From positions 186,001-250,000 of the forward strand of contig CATOZS010000011.1 in assembly GCA_954871525.1 (NCBI GenBank): 64,000 nt of DNA, given 5' to 3'. The notes under the pieces are model-generated. The model was not told where the DNA came from, did not search any database, and saw only the letters and a program-made list of their open reading frames with translations. Below, in pieces: positions 51,659 to 63,943 of this stretch. Position numbers and translations under genes: made by a program. How positions within the stretch are numbered: the first letter of the stretch is position 1; the number at the start of each line of letters is the position of its first letter. This DNA comes from Parietaria judaica. Its lineage: Eukaryota; Streptophyta; Magnoliopsida; Rosales; Urticaceae.

Positions 51659-53413
51659 CTTACGAAAGCAAATACGATATGTTCTTGATTAAATTTGAGT
51701 TGCTAGACCATAATTAGGGTGGTATTACTAGTAATTGGGTTAGTTTTGGCATAAAAAGTTTTTGGAGCTCTTTCAAAACCCAGTTTCAACAATTAAAGCG
51801 TGGTAAAAATAAAAACTGAGTCTTTTTCCCATTTAACGCGAAAAAACCCTAATTGAACGATATTTTAAACAAAACATGAACTTCATAATGTGTAATTTTA
51901 TCTCATTTACTTATTTTAATCCATAAATAGCGAAGCACTATCTCGTAGTTTCTATATCAAGCGGTTAACTGGTTAAAATCATTACCGAAAACTGTTAAAA
52001 ATTGGTTTTCTTACGAAAGCAAATACGATATGTTCTTGATTAAATTTGAGTTGCTAGACCATAATTAGGGTGGTATTACTAGTAATTGGGTTAGTTTTGG
52101 CATAAAAAGTTTTTGGAGCTCTTTCAAAACCCAGTTTCAACAATTAAAGCGTGGTAAAAATAAAAACTGAGTCTTTTTCCCATTTAACGCGAAAAAACCC
52201 TAATTGAACGATATTTTAAACAAAACATGAACTTCATAATGTGTAATTTTATCTCATTTAATTATTTTAATCCATAAATAGCGAAGCACTATCTCGTAGT
52301 TTCTATATCAAGCGGTTAACTGGTGAAAATCATTACCGAAAAGTGTTAAAAATTGGTTTTCTTACGAAAGCAAATACGATATGTTCTTGATTAAATTTGA
52401 GTTGCTAGACCATAATTAGGGTGGTATTACTAGTAATTGGGTTAGTTTTGGCATAAAAAGTTTTTGGAGCTCTTTCAAAACCCAGTTTCAACAATTAATG
52501 CGTGGTAAAAATAAAAACTGAGTCTTTTTCCCATTTAACGCGAAAAAACCCTAATTGAACGATATTTTAAACAAAACATGAACTTCATAATGTGTAATTT
52601 TATCTCATTTACTTATTTTAATCCCTAAATAGCGAAGCACTATCTCGTAGTTTCTATATCAAGCGGTTAACTGGTGAAAATCATTACCGAAAAGTGTTAA
52701 AAATTGGTTTTCTTACGAAAGCAAATACGATATGTTCTTGATTAAATTTGAGTTGCTAGACCATAATTAGGGTGGTATTACTAGTAATTGGGTTAGTTTT
52801 GGCATAAAAAGTTTTTGGAGCTCTTTCAAAACCCAGTTTCAACAATTAATGCGTGGTAAAAATAAAAACTGAGTCTTTTTCCCATTTAACGCGAAAAAAC
52901 CCTAATTGAACGATATTTTAAACAAAACATGAACTTCATAATGTGTAATTTTATCTCATTTACTTATTTTAATCCCTAAATAGCGAAGCACTATCTCGTA
53001 GTTTCTATATCAAGCGGTTAACTGGTGAAAATCATTACCGAAAAGTGTTAAAAATTGGTTTTCTTACGAAAGCAAATACGATATGTTCTTGATTAAATTT
53101 GAGTTGCTAGACCATAATTAGGGTGGTATTACTAGTAATTGGGTTAGTTTTGGCATAAAAAGTTTTTGGAGCTCTTTCAAAACCCAGTTTCAACAATTAA
53201 TGCGTGGTAAAAATAAAAACTGAGTCTTTTTCCCATTTAACGCGAAAAAACCCTAATTGAACGATATTTTAAACAAAACATGAACTTCATAATGTGTAAT
53301 TTTATCTCATTTACTTATTTTAATCCATAAATAGCGAAGCACTATCTCGTAGTTTCTATATCAAGCGGTTAACTGGTGAAAATCATTACCGAAAACTGTT
53401 AAAAATTGGTTTT
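51659..53413 (+). repeat. Truncated higher-order unit (M148-M152)
   Basis: M148 (51659) is D' (A139, A265, C334) with T316. M149 (52010) is B. M150 and M151 are consensus. M152 (53063) has A265 and C334. No D-E-E-C part follows, so the higher-order system ends here. Confidence 0.75.
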
Positions 53414-55870
53414 CTTACGAAAGCAAATACGATATGTTCTTGATTAAATTTGAGTTGCTAGACCATAATTAGGGTGGTATTACTAGTAATTGGGTTAGTT
53501 TTGGCATAAAAAGTTTTTGGAGCTCTTTCAAAACCCAGTTTCAACAATTAATGCGTGGTAAAAATAAAAACTAAGTCTTTTTCCCATTTAACGCGAAAAA
53601 ACCCTAATTGAACGATATTTTAAACAAAACATGAACTTCATAATGTGTAATTTTATCTCATTTACTTATTTTAATCCATAAATAGCGAAGCACTATCTCG
53701 TAGTTTCTATATCAAGCGGTTAACTGGTGAAAATCATTACCGAAAAGTGTTAAAAATTGGTTTTCTTACGAAAGCAAATACGATATGTTCTTGATTAAAT
53801 TTGAGTTGCTAGACCATAATTAGGGTGGTATTACTAGTAATTGGGTTAGTTTTGGCATAAAAAGTTTTTGGAGCTCTTTCAAAACCCAGTTTCAACAATT
53901 AATGCGTGGTAAAAATAAAAACTGAGTCTTTTTCCCATTTAACGCGAAACAACCCTAATTGTACGATATTTTAAACAAAACATGAACTTCATAATGTGTA
54001 ATTTTATCTCATTTACTTATTTTAATCCCTAAATAGCGAAGCACTATCTCGTAGTTTCTATATCAAGCGGTTAACTGGTGAAAATCATTACCGAAAAGTG
54101 TTAAAAATTGGTTTTCTTACGAAAGCAAATACGATATGTTCTTGATTAAATTTGAGTTGCTAGACCATAATTAGGGTGGTATTACTAGTAATTGGGTTAG
54201 TTTTGGCATAAAAAGTTTTTGGAGCTCTTTCAAAACCCAGTTTCAACAATTAATGCGTGGTAAAAATAAAAACCGAGTCTTTTTCCCATTTAACGCGAAA
54301 AAACCCTAATTGTACGATATTTTAAACAAAACATGAACTTCATAATGTGTAATTTTATCTCATTTACTTATTTTAATCCCTAAATAGCGAAGCACTATCT
54401 CGTAGTTTCTATATCAAGCGGTTAACTTGTGAAAATCATTACCGAAAAGTGTTAAAAATTGGTTTTCTTACGAAAGCAAATACGATATGTTCTTGATTAA
54501 ATTTGAGTTGCTAGACCATAATTAGGGTGGTATTACTAGTAATTGGGTTAGTTTTGGCATAAAAAGTTTTTGGAGCTCTTTCAAAACCCAGTTTCAACAA
54601 TTAATGCGTGGTAAAAATAAAAACTGAGTCTTTTTCCCATTTAACGCGAAAAAACCCTAATTGAACGATATTTTAAACAAAACATGAACTTCATAATGTG
54701 TAATTTTATCTCATTTACTTATTTTAATCCATAAATAGCGAAGCACTATCTCGTTGTTTCTATATCAAGCGGTTAACTGGTGAAAATCATTACCGAAAAG
54801 TGTTAAAAATTGGTTTTCTTACGAAAGCAAATACGATATGTTCTTGATTAAATTTGAGTTGCTAGACCATAATTAGGGTGGTATTACTAGTAATTGGGTT
54901 AGTTTTGGCATAAAAAGTTTTTGGAGCTCTTTCAAAACCCAGTTTCAACAATTAATGCGTGGTAAAAATAAAAACTGAGTCTTTTTCCCATTTAACGCGA
55001 AAAAACCCTAATTGAACGATATTTTAAACAAAACATGAACTTCATAATGTGTAATTTTATCTCATTTACTTATTTTAATCCCTAAATAGCGAAGCACTAT
55101 CTCGTAGTTTCTATATCAAGCGGTTAACTGGTGAAAATCATTACCGAAAAGTGTTAAAAATTGGTTTTCTTACGAAAGCAAATACGATATGTTCTTGATT
55201 AAATTTGAGTTGCTAGACCATAATTAGGGTGGTATTACTAGTAATTGGGTTAGTTTTGGCATAAAAAGTTTTTGGAGCTCTTTCAAAACCCAGTTTCAAC
55301 AATTAATGCGTGGTAAAAATAAAAACTGAGTCTTTTTCCCATTTAACGCGAAAAAACCCTAATTGAACGATATTTTAAACAAAACATGAACTTCATAATG
55401 TGTAATTTTATCTCATTTACTTATTTTAATCCCTAAATTGCGAAGCACTATCTCGTAGTTTCTATATCAAGCGGTTAACTGGTGAAAATCATTACCGAAA
55501 AGTGTTAAAAATTGGTTTTCTTACGAAAGCAAATACGATATGTTCTTGATTAAATTTGAGTTGCTAGACCATAATTAGGGTGGTATTACTAGTAATTGGG
55601 TTAGTTTTGGCATAAAAAGTTTTTGGAGCTCTTTCAAAACCCAGTTTCAACAATTAATGCGTGGTAAAAATAAAAACTGAGTCTTTTTCCCATTTAACGC
55701 GAAAAAACCCTAATTGAACGATATTTTAAACAAAACATGAACTTCATAATGTGTAATTTTATCTCATTTACTTATTTTAATCCCTAAATAGCAAAGCACT
55801 ATCTCGTAGTTTCTATATCAAGCGGTTAACTGGTGAAAATCATTACCGAAAACTGTTAAAAATTGGTTTT
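53414..55870 (+). repeat. Monomers M153-M159 with scattered private variants
   Basis: M153 (53414): A160, A265. M154 (53765): C186, T198. M155 (54116): C159, T198, T313. M156 (54467): A265, T289. M157: consensus. M158 (55169): T271. M159 (55520): A274, C334. Private changes are denser than to the left. T198 appears for the first time. The T198+T313 combination of M155 returns in M168, 13 monomers (4563 bp) later. Confidence 0.75.
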
Positions 55871-58800
55871 CTTACGAAAGCAAATACGATATGTTCTTGA
55901 TTAAATTTGAGTTGCTAGACCATAATTAGGGTGGTATTACTAGTAATTGGGTTAGTTTTGGCATAAAAAGTTTTTGGAGCTCTTTCAAAACCCAGTTTCA
56001 ACAATTAAAGCGTGGTAAAAATAAAAACTGAGTCTTTTTCCCATTTAACGCGAAAAAACCCTAATTGAACGATATTTTAAACAAAACATGAACTTCATAA
56101 TGTGTAATTTTATCTCATTTACTTATTTTAATCCCTAAATAGCGAAGCACTATCTCGTAGTTTCTATATCAAGCAGTTAACTGGTGAAAATCATTACCGA
56201 AAAGTGTTAAAAATTGGTTTTCTTACGAAAGCAAATACGATATGTTCTTGATTAAATTTGAGTTGCTAGACCATAATTAGGGTGGTATTACTAGTAATTG
56301 GGTTAGTTTTGGCATAAAAAGTTTTTGGAGCTCTTTCAAAACCCAGTTTCAACAATTAATGCGTGGTAAAAATAAAAACTGAGTCTTTTTACCATTTAAT
56401 GCGAAAAAACCCTAATTGAACGATATTTTAAACAAAACATGAACTTCATAATGTGTAATTTTATCTCATTTACTTATTTTAATCCCTAAATAGCGAAGCA
56501 CTATCTCGTAGTTTCTATATCAAGCGGTTAACTGTTGAAAATCATTACCGAAAACTGTTAAAAATTGGTTTTCTTACGAAAGCAAATACGATATGTTCTT
56601 GATTAAATTTGAGTTGCTAGACCATAATTAGGGTGGTATTACTAGTAATTGGGTTAGTTTTGGCATAAAAAGTTTTTGGAGCTCTTTCAAAACCCAGTTT
56701 CAACAATTAATGCGTGGTAAAAATAAAAACTGAGTCTTTTTCCCATTTAACGCGAAAAAACCCTAATTGAACGATATTTTAAACAAAACATGAACTTCAT
56801 AATGTGTAATTTTATCTCATTTACTTATTTTAATCCCTAAATAGCGAAGCACTATCTCGTAGTTTCTATATCAAGCGGTTAACTGGTGAAAATCATTACC
56901 GAAAAGTGTTAAAAATTGGTTTTCTTACGAAAGCAAATACGATATGTTCTTGATTAAATTTGAGTTGCTAGACCATAATTAGGGTGGTATTACTAGTAAT
57001 TGGGTTAGTTTTGGCATAAAAAGTTTTTGGAGCTCTTTCAAAACCCAGTTTCAACAATTAATGCGTGGTAAAAATAAAAACTGAGTCTTTTTCCCATTTA
57101 ACGCGAAAAAACCCTAATTGAACGATATTTTAAACAAAACATGAACTTCATAATGTGTAATTTTATCTCATTTACTTATTTTAATCCCTAAATAGCGAAG
57201 CACTATCTCGTAGTTTCTATATCAAGCGGTTAACTGGTGAAAATCATTACCGAAAAGTGTTAAAAATTGGTTTTCTTACGAAAGCAAATACGATATGTTC
57301 TTGATTAAATTTGAGTTGCTAGACCATAATTAGGGTGGTATTACTAGTAATTGGGTTAGTTTTGGCATAAAAAGTTTTTGGAGCTCTTTCAAAACCCAGT
57401 TTCAACAATTAATGCGTGGTAAAAATAAAAACTGAGTCTTTTTCCCATTTAACGCGAAAAAACCCTAATTGAACGATATTTTAAACAAAACATGAACTTC
57501 ATAATGTGTAATTTTATCTCATTTACTTATTTTAATCCCTAAATAGCGAAGCACTATCTCGTAGTTTCTATATCAAGCGGTTAACTGGTGAAAATCATTA
57601 CCGAAAAGTGTTAAAAATTGGTTTTCTTACGAAAGCAAATACGATATGTTCTTGATTAAATTTGAGTTGCTAGACCATAATTAGGGTGGTATTACTAGTA
57701 ATTGGGTTAGTTTTGGCATAAAAAGTTTTTGGAGCTCTTTCAAAACCCAGTTTCAACAATTAATGCGTGGTAAAAATAAAAACTGAGTCTTTTTCCCATT
57801 TAACGCGAAAAAACCCTAATTGAACGATATTTTAAACAAAACATGAACTTCATAATGTGTAATTTTATCTCATTTACTTATTTTAATCCCTAAATAGCGA
57901 AGCACTATCTCGTAGTTTCTATATCAAGCGGTTAACTGGTGAAAATCATTACCGAAAACTGTTAAAAATTGGTTTTCTTACGAAAGCAAATACGATATGT
58001 TCTTGATTAAATTTGAGTTGCTAGACCATAATTAGGGTGGTATTACTAGTAATTGGGTTAGTTTTGGCATAAAAAGTTTTTGGAGCTCTTTCAAAACCCA
58101 GTTTCAACAATTAATGCGTGGTAAAAATAAAAACTGAGTCTTTTTCCCATTTAACGCGAAAAAACCCTAATTGAACGATATTTTAAACAAAACATGAACT
58201 TCATAATGTGTAATTTTATCTCATTTACTTATTTTAATCCCTAAATAGCGAAGCACTATCTCGTAGTTTCTATATCAAGCGGTTAACTGGTGAAAATCAT
58301 TACCGAAAACTGTTAAAAATTGGTTTTCTTACGAAAGCAAATACGATATGTTCTTGATTAAATTTGAGTTGCTAGACCATAATTAGGGTGGTATTACTAG
58401 TAATTGGGTTAGTTTTGGCATAAAAAGTTTTTGGAGCTCTTTCAAAACCCAGTTTCAACAATTAATGCGTGGTAAAAATAAAAACTGAGTCTTTTTCCCA
58501 TTTAACGCGAAAAAACCCTAATTGAACGATATTTTAAACAAAACATGAACTTCATAATGTGTAATTTTATCTCATTTACTTATTTTAATCCCTAAATAGC
58601 GAAGCACTATCTCGTAGTTTCTATATCAAGCGGTTAACTGGTGAAAATCATTACCGAAAAGTGTTAAAAATTGGTTTTCTTACGAAAGCAAATACGATAT
58701 GTTCTTGATTAAATTTGAGTTGCTAGACCATAATTAGGGTGGTATTACTAGTAATTGGGTTAGTTTTGGCATAAAAAGTTTTTGGAGCTCTTTCAAAACC

Positions 58801-61135
58801 CAGTTTCAACAATTAATGCGTGGTAAAAATAAAAACTGAGTCTTTTTCCCATTTAACGCGAAAAAACCCTAATTGTACGATATTTTAAACAAAACATGAA
58901 CTTCATAATGTGTAATTTTATCTCATTTACTTATTTTAATCCCTAAATAGCGAAGCACTATCTCGTAGTTTCTATATCAAGCGGTTAACTTGTGAAAATC
59001 ATTACCGAAAAGTGTTAAAAATTGGTTTTCTTACGAAAGCAAATACGATATGTTCTTGATTAAATTTGAGTTGCTAGACCATAATTAGGGTGGTATTACT
59101 AGTAATTGGGTTAGTTTTGGCATAAAAAGTTTTTGGAGCTCTTTCAAAACCCAGTTTCAACAATTAATGCGTGGTAAAAATAAAAACTGAGTCTTTTTCC
59201 CATTTAACGCGAAAAAACCCTAATTGAACGATATTTTAAACAAAACATGAACTTCATAATGTGTAATTTTATCTCATTTACTTATTTTAATCCCTAAATA
59301 GCGAAGCACTATCTCGTAGTTTCTATATCAAGCGGTTAACTGGTGAAAATCATTACCGAAAACTGTTAAAAATTGGTTTTCTTACGAAAGCAAATACGAT
59401 ATGTTCTTGATTAAATTTGAGTTGCTAGACCATAATTAGGGTGGTATTACTAGTAATTGGGTTAGTTTTGGCATAAAAAGTTTTTGGAGCTCTTTCAAAA
59501 CCCAGTTTCAACAATTAATGCGTGGTAAAAATAAAAACTGAGTCTTTTTCCCATTTAACGCGAAAAAACCCTAATTGAACGATATTTTAAACAAAACATG
59601 AACTTCATAATGTGTAATTTTATCTCATTTACTTATTTTAATCCCTAAATAGCGAAGCACTATCTCGTAGTTTCTATATCAAGCGGTTAACTGGTGAAAA
59701 TCATTACCGAAAACTGTTAAAAATTGGTTTTCTTACGAAAGCAAATACGATATGTTCTTGATTAAATTTGAGTTGCTAGACCATAATTAGGGTGGTATTA
59801 CTAGTAATTGGGTTAGTTTTGGCATAAAAAGTTTTTGGAGCTCTTTCAAAACCCAGTTTCAACAATTAATGCGTGGTAAAAATAAAAACTGAGTCTTTTT
59901 CCCATTTAACGCGAAAAAACCCTAATTGTACGATATTTTAAACAAAACATGAACTTCATAATGTGTAATTTTATCTCATTTACTTATTTTAATCCCTAAA
60001 TAGCGAAGCACTATCTCGTAGTTTCTATATCAAGCGGTTAACTGGTGAAAATCATTACCGAAAACTGTTAAAAATTGGTTTTCTTACGAAAGCAAATACG
60101 ATATGTTCTTGATTAAATTTGAGTTGCTAGACCATAATTAGGGTGGTATTACTAGTAATTGGGTTAGTTTTGGCATAAAAAGTTTTTGGAGCTCTTTCAA
60201 AACCCAGTTTCAACAATTAATGCGTGGTAAAAATAAAAACTGAGTCTTTTTCCCATTTAACGCGAAAAAACCCTAATTGAACGATATTTTAAACAAAACA
60301 TGAACTTCATAATGTGTAATTTTATCTCATTTACTTATTTTAATCCCTAAATAGCGAAGCACTATCTCGTAGTTTCTATATCAAGCAGTTAACTGGTGAA
60401 AATCATTACCGAAAACTGTTAAAAATTGGTTTTCTTACGAAAGCAAATACGATATGTTCTTGATTAAATTTGAGTTGCTAGACCATAATTAGGGTGGTAT
60501 TACTAGTAATTGGGTTAGTTTTGGCATAAAAAGTTTTTGGAGCTCTTTCAAAACCCAGTTTCAACAATTAATGCGTGGTAAAAATAAAAACTGAGTCTTT
60601 TTCCCATTTAACGCGAAAAAACCCTAATTGAACGATATTTTAAACAAAACATGAACTTCATAATGTGTAATTTTATCTCATTTACTTATTTTAATCCCTA
60701 AATAGCGAAGCACTATCTCGTAGTTTCTATATCAAGCGGTTAACTGGTGAAAATCATTACCGAAAACTGTTAAAAATTGGTTTTCTTACGAAAGCAAATA
60801 CGATATGTTCTTGATTAAATTTGAGTTGCTAGACCATAATTAGGGTGGTATTACTAGTAATTGGGTTAGTTTTGGCATAAAAAGTTTTTGGAGCTCTTTC
60901 AAAACCCAGTTTCAACAATTAATGCGTGGTAAAAATAAAAACTGAGTCTTTTTCCCATTTAACGCGAAAAAACCCTAATTGAACGATATTTTAAACAAAA
61001 CATGAACTTCATAATGTGTAATTTTATCTCATTTACTTATTTTAATCCCTAAATAGCGAAGCACTATCTCGTAGTTTCTATATCAAGCGGTTAACTGGTG
61101 AAAATCATTACCGAAAAGTGTTAAAAATTGGTTTT
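55871..61135 (+). repeat. Monomers M160-M174, C334-rich
   Basis: M160 (55871): A139, A305. M161 (56222): A170, T179, T314, C334. M162-M164: consensus. M165 and M166 (57626, 57977): C334. M167: consensus. M168 (58679): T198, T313. M169, M170: C334. M171 (59732): T198, C334. M172 (60083): A305, C334. M173 (60434): C334. M174 (60785): consensus. C334, sporadic to the left, is here the common form. Confidence 0.75.
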
Positions 61136-62539
61136 CTTACGAAAGCAAATACGATATGTTCTTGATTAAATTTGAGTTGCTAGACCATAATTAGGGTGGT
61201 ATTACTAGTAATTGGGTTTGTTTTGGCATAAAATGTTTTTGGAGCTCTTTCAAAACCCAGTTTCAACAATTAATGCGTGGTAAAAATAAAAACTGAGTCT
61301 TTTTCCCATTTAACGTGAAAAAACCCTAATTGAACGATATTTTAAACAAAACATGAACTTCATAATGTGTAATTTTATCTCATTTACTTATTTTAATCCC
61401 TAAATAGCGAAGCACTATCTCGTAGTTTCTATATCAAGCAGTTAACTGGTGAAAATCATTACCGAAAAGTGTTAAAAATTGGTTTTCTTACGAAAGCAAA
61501 TACGATATGTTCTTGATTAAATTTGAGTTGCTAGACCATAATTAGGGTGGTATTACTAGTAATTGGGTTAGTTTTGGCATAAAAAGTTTTTGGAGCTCTT
61601 TCAAAACCCAGTTTCAACAATTAATGCGTGGTAAAAATAAAAACTGAGTCTTTTTACCATTTAATGCGAAAAAACCCTAATTGAACGATATTTTAAACAA
61701 AACATGAACTTCATAATGTGTAATTTTATCTCATTTACTTATTTTAATCCCTAAATAGCGAAGCACTATCTCGTAGTTTCTATATCAAGCGGTTAACTGT
61801 TGAAAATCATTACCGAAAACTGTTAAAAATTGGTTTTCTTACGAAAGCAAATACGATATGTTCTTGATTAAATTTGAGTTGCTAGACCATAATTAGGGTG
61901 GTATTACTAGTAATTGGGTTAGTTTTGGCATAAAAAGTTTTTGGAGCTCTTTCAAAACCCAGTTTCAACAATTAATGCGTGGTAAAAATAAAAACTGAGT
62001 CTTTTTCCCATTTAACGCGAAAAAACCCTAATTGAACGATATTTTAAACAAAACATGAACTTCATAATGTGTAATTTTATCTCATTTACTTATTTTAATC
62101 CCTAAATAGCGAAGCACTATCTCGTAGTTTCTATATCAAGCAGTTAACTGGTGAAAATCATTACCGAAAAGTGTTAAAAATTGGTTTTCTTACGAAAGCA
62201 AATACGATATGTTCTTGATTAAATTTGAGTTGCTAGACCATAATTAGGGTGGTATTACTAGTAATTGGGTTAGTTTTGGCATAAAAAGTTTTTGGAGCTC
62301 TTTCAAAACCCAGTTTCAACAATTAATGCGTGGTAAAAATAAAAACTGAGTCTTTTTACCATTTAATGCGAAAAAACCCTAATTGAACGATATTTTAAAC
62401 AAAACATGAACTTCATAATGTGTAATTTTATCTCATTTACTTATTTTAATCCCTAAATAGCGAAGCACTATCTCGTAGTTTCTATATCAAGCGGTTAACT
62501 GTTGAAAATCATTACCGAAAACTGTTAAAAATTGGTTTT
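61136..62539 (+). repeat. Tandem 702-bp dimer (M175-M176, M177-M178)
   Basis: M175 (61136) and M177 (61838) have A305. M176 (61487) and M178 (62189) have A170, T179, T314 and C334. The pair is therefore repeated directly in tandem, and it also occurs once at 55871-56572 (M160-M161). M175 has private T84, T99 and T181, absent from M177. A305 turns s304-313 into a perfect 10-bp palindrome, cagttaactg. Confidence 0.8.
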
Positions 62540-63943
62540 CTTACGAAAGCAAATACGATATGTTCTTGATTAAATTTGAGTTGCTAGACCATAATTAGGG
62601 TGGTATTACTAGTAATTGGGTTAGTTTTGGCATAAAAAGTTTTTGGAGCTCTTTCAAAACCCAGTTTCAACAATTAATGCGTGGTAAAAATAAAAACTGA
62701 GTCTTTTTCCCATTTAACGCGAAAAAACCCTAATTGAACGATATTTTAAACAAAACATGAACTTCATAATGTGTAATTTTATCTCATTTACTTATTTTAA
62801 TCCCTAAATAGCGAAGCACTATCTCGTAGTTTCTATATCAAGCGGTTAACTGGTGAAAATCATTACCGAAAACTGTTAAAAATTGGTTTTCTTACGAAAG
62901 CAAATACGATATGTTCTTGATTAAATTTGAGTTGCTAGACCATAATTAGGGTGGTATTACTAGTAATTGGGTTAGTTTTGGCATAAAAAGTTTTTGGAGC
63001 TCTTTCAAAACCCAGTTTCAACAATTAATGCGTGGTAAAAATAAAAACTGAGTCTTTTTCCCATTTAACGCGAAAAAACCCTAATTGAACGATATTTTAA
63101 ACAAAACATGAACTTCATAATGTGTAATTTTATCTCATTTACTTATTTTAATCCCTAAATAGCGAAGCACTATCTCGTAGTTTCTATATCAAGCGGTTAA
63201 CTGGTGAAAATCATTACCGAAAACTGTTAAAAATTGGTTTTCTTACGAAAGCAAATACGATATGTTCTTGATTAAATTTGAGTTGCTAGACCATAATTAG
63301 GGTGGTATTACTAGTAATTGGGTTAGTTTTGGCATAAAAAGTTTTTGGAGCTCTTTCAAAACCCAGTTTCAACAATTAATGCGTGGTAAAAATAAAAACT
63401 GAGTCTTTTTCCCATTTAACGCGAAAAAACCCTAATTGAACGATATTTTAAACAAAACATGAACTTCATAATGTGTAATTTTATCTCATTTACTTATTTT
63501 AATCTCTAAATAGCGAAGCACTATCTCGTAGTTTCTATATCGAGCGGTTAACTGGTGAAAATCATTACCGAAAAGTGTTAAAAATTGGTTTTCTTACGAA
63601 AGCAAATACGATATGTTCTTGATTAAATTTGAGTTGCTAGACCATAATTAGGGTGGTATTACTAGTAATTGGGTTAGTTTTGGCATAAAAAGTTTTTGGA
63701 GCTCTTTCAAAACCCAGTTTCAACAATTAATGCGTGGTAAAAATAAAAACTGAGTGTTTTTCCCATTTAACGCGAAAAAACCCTAATTGAACGATATTTT
63801 AAACAAAACATGAACTTCATAATGTGTAATTTTATCTCATTTACTTATTTTAATCCCTAAATAGCGAAGCACTATCTCGTAGTTTCTATATCAAGCGGTT
63901 AACTGGTGAAAATCATTACCGAAAAGTGTTAAAAATTGGTTTT
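62540..63943 (+). repeat. Monomers M179-M182
   Basis: M179 (62540) and M180 (62891) have C334. M181 (63242) has T264 and G301. M182 (63593) has G164. Divergence does not rise toward the window end, so no array border is in sight. Confidence 0.75.
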
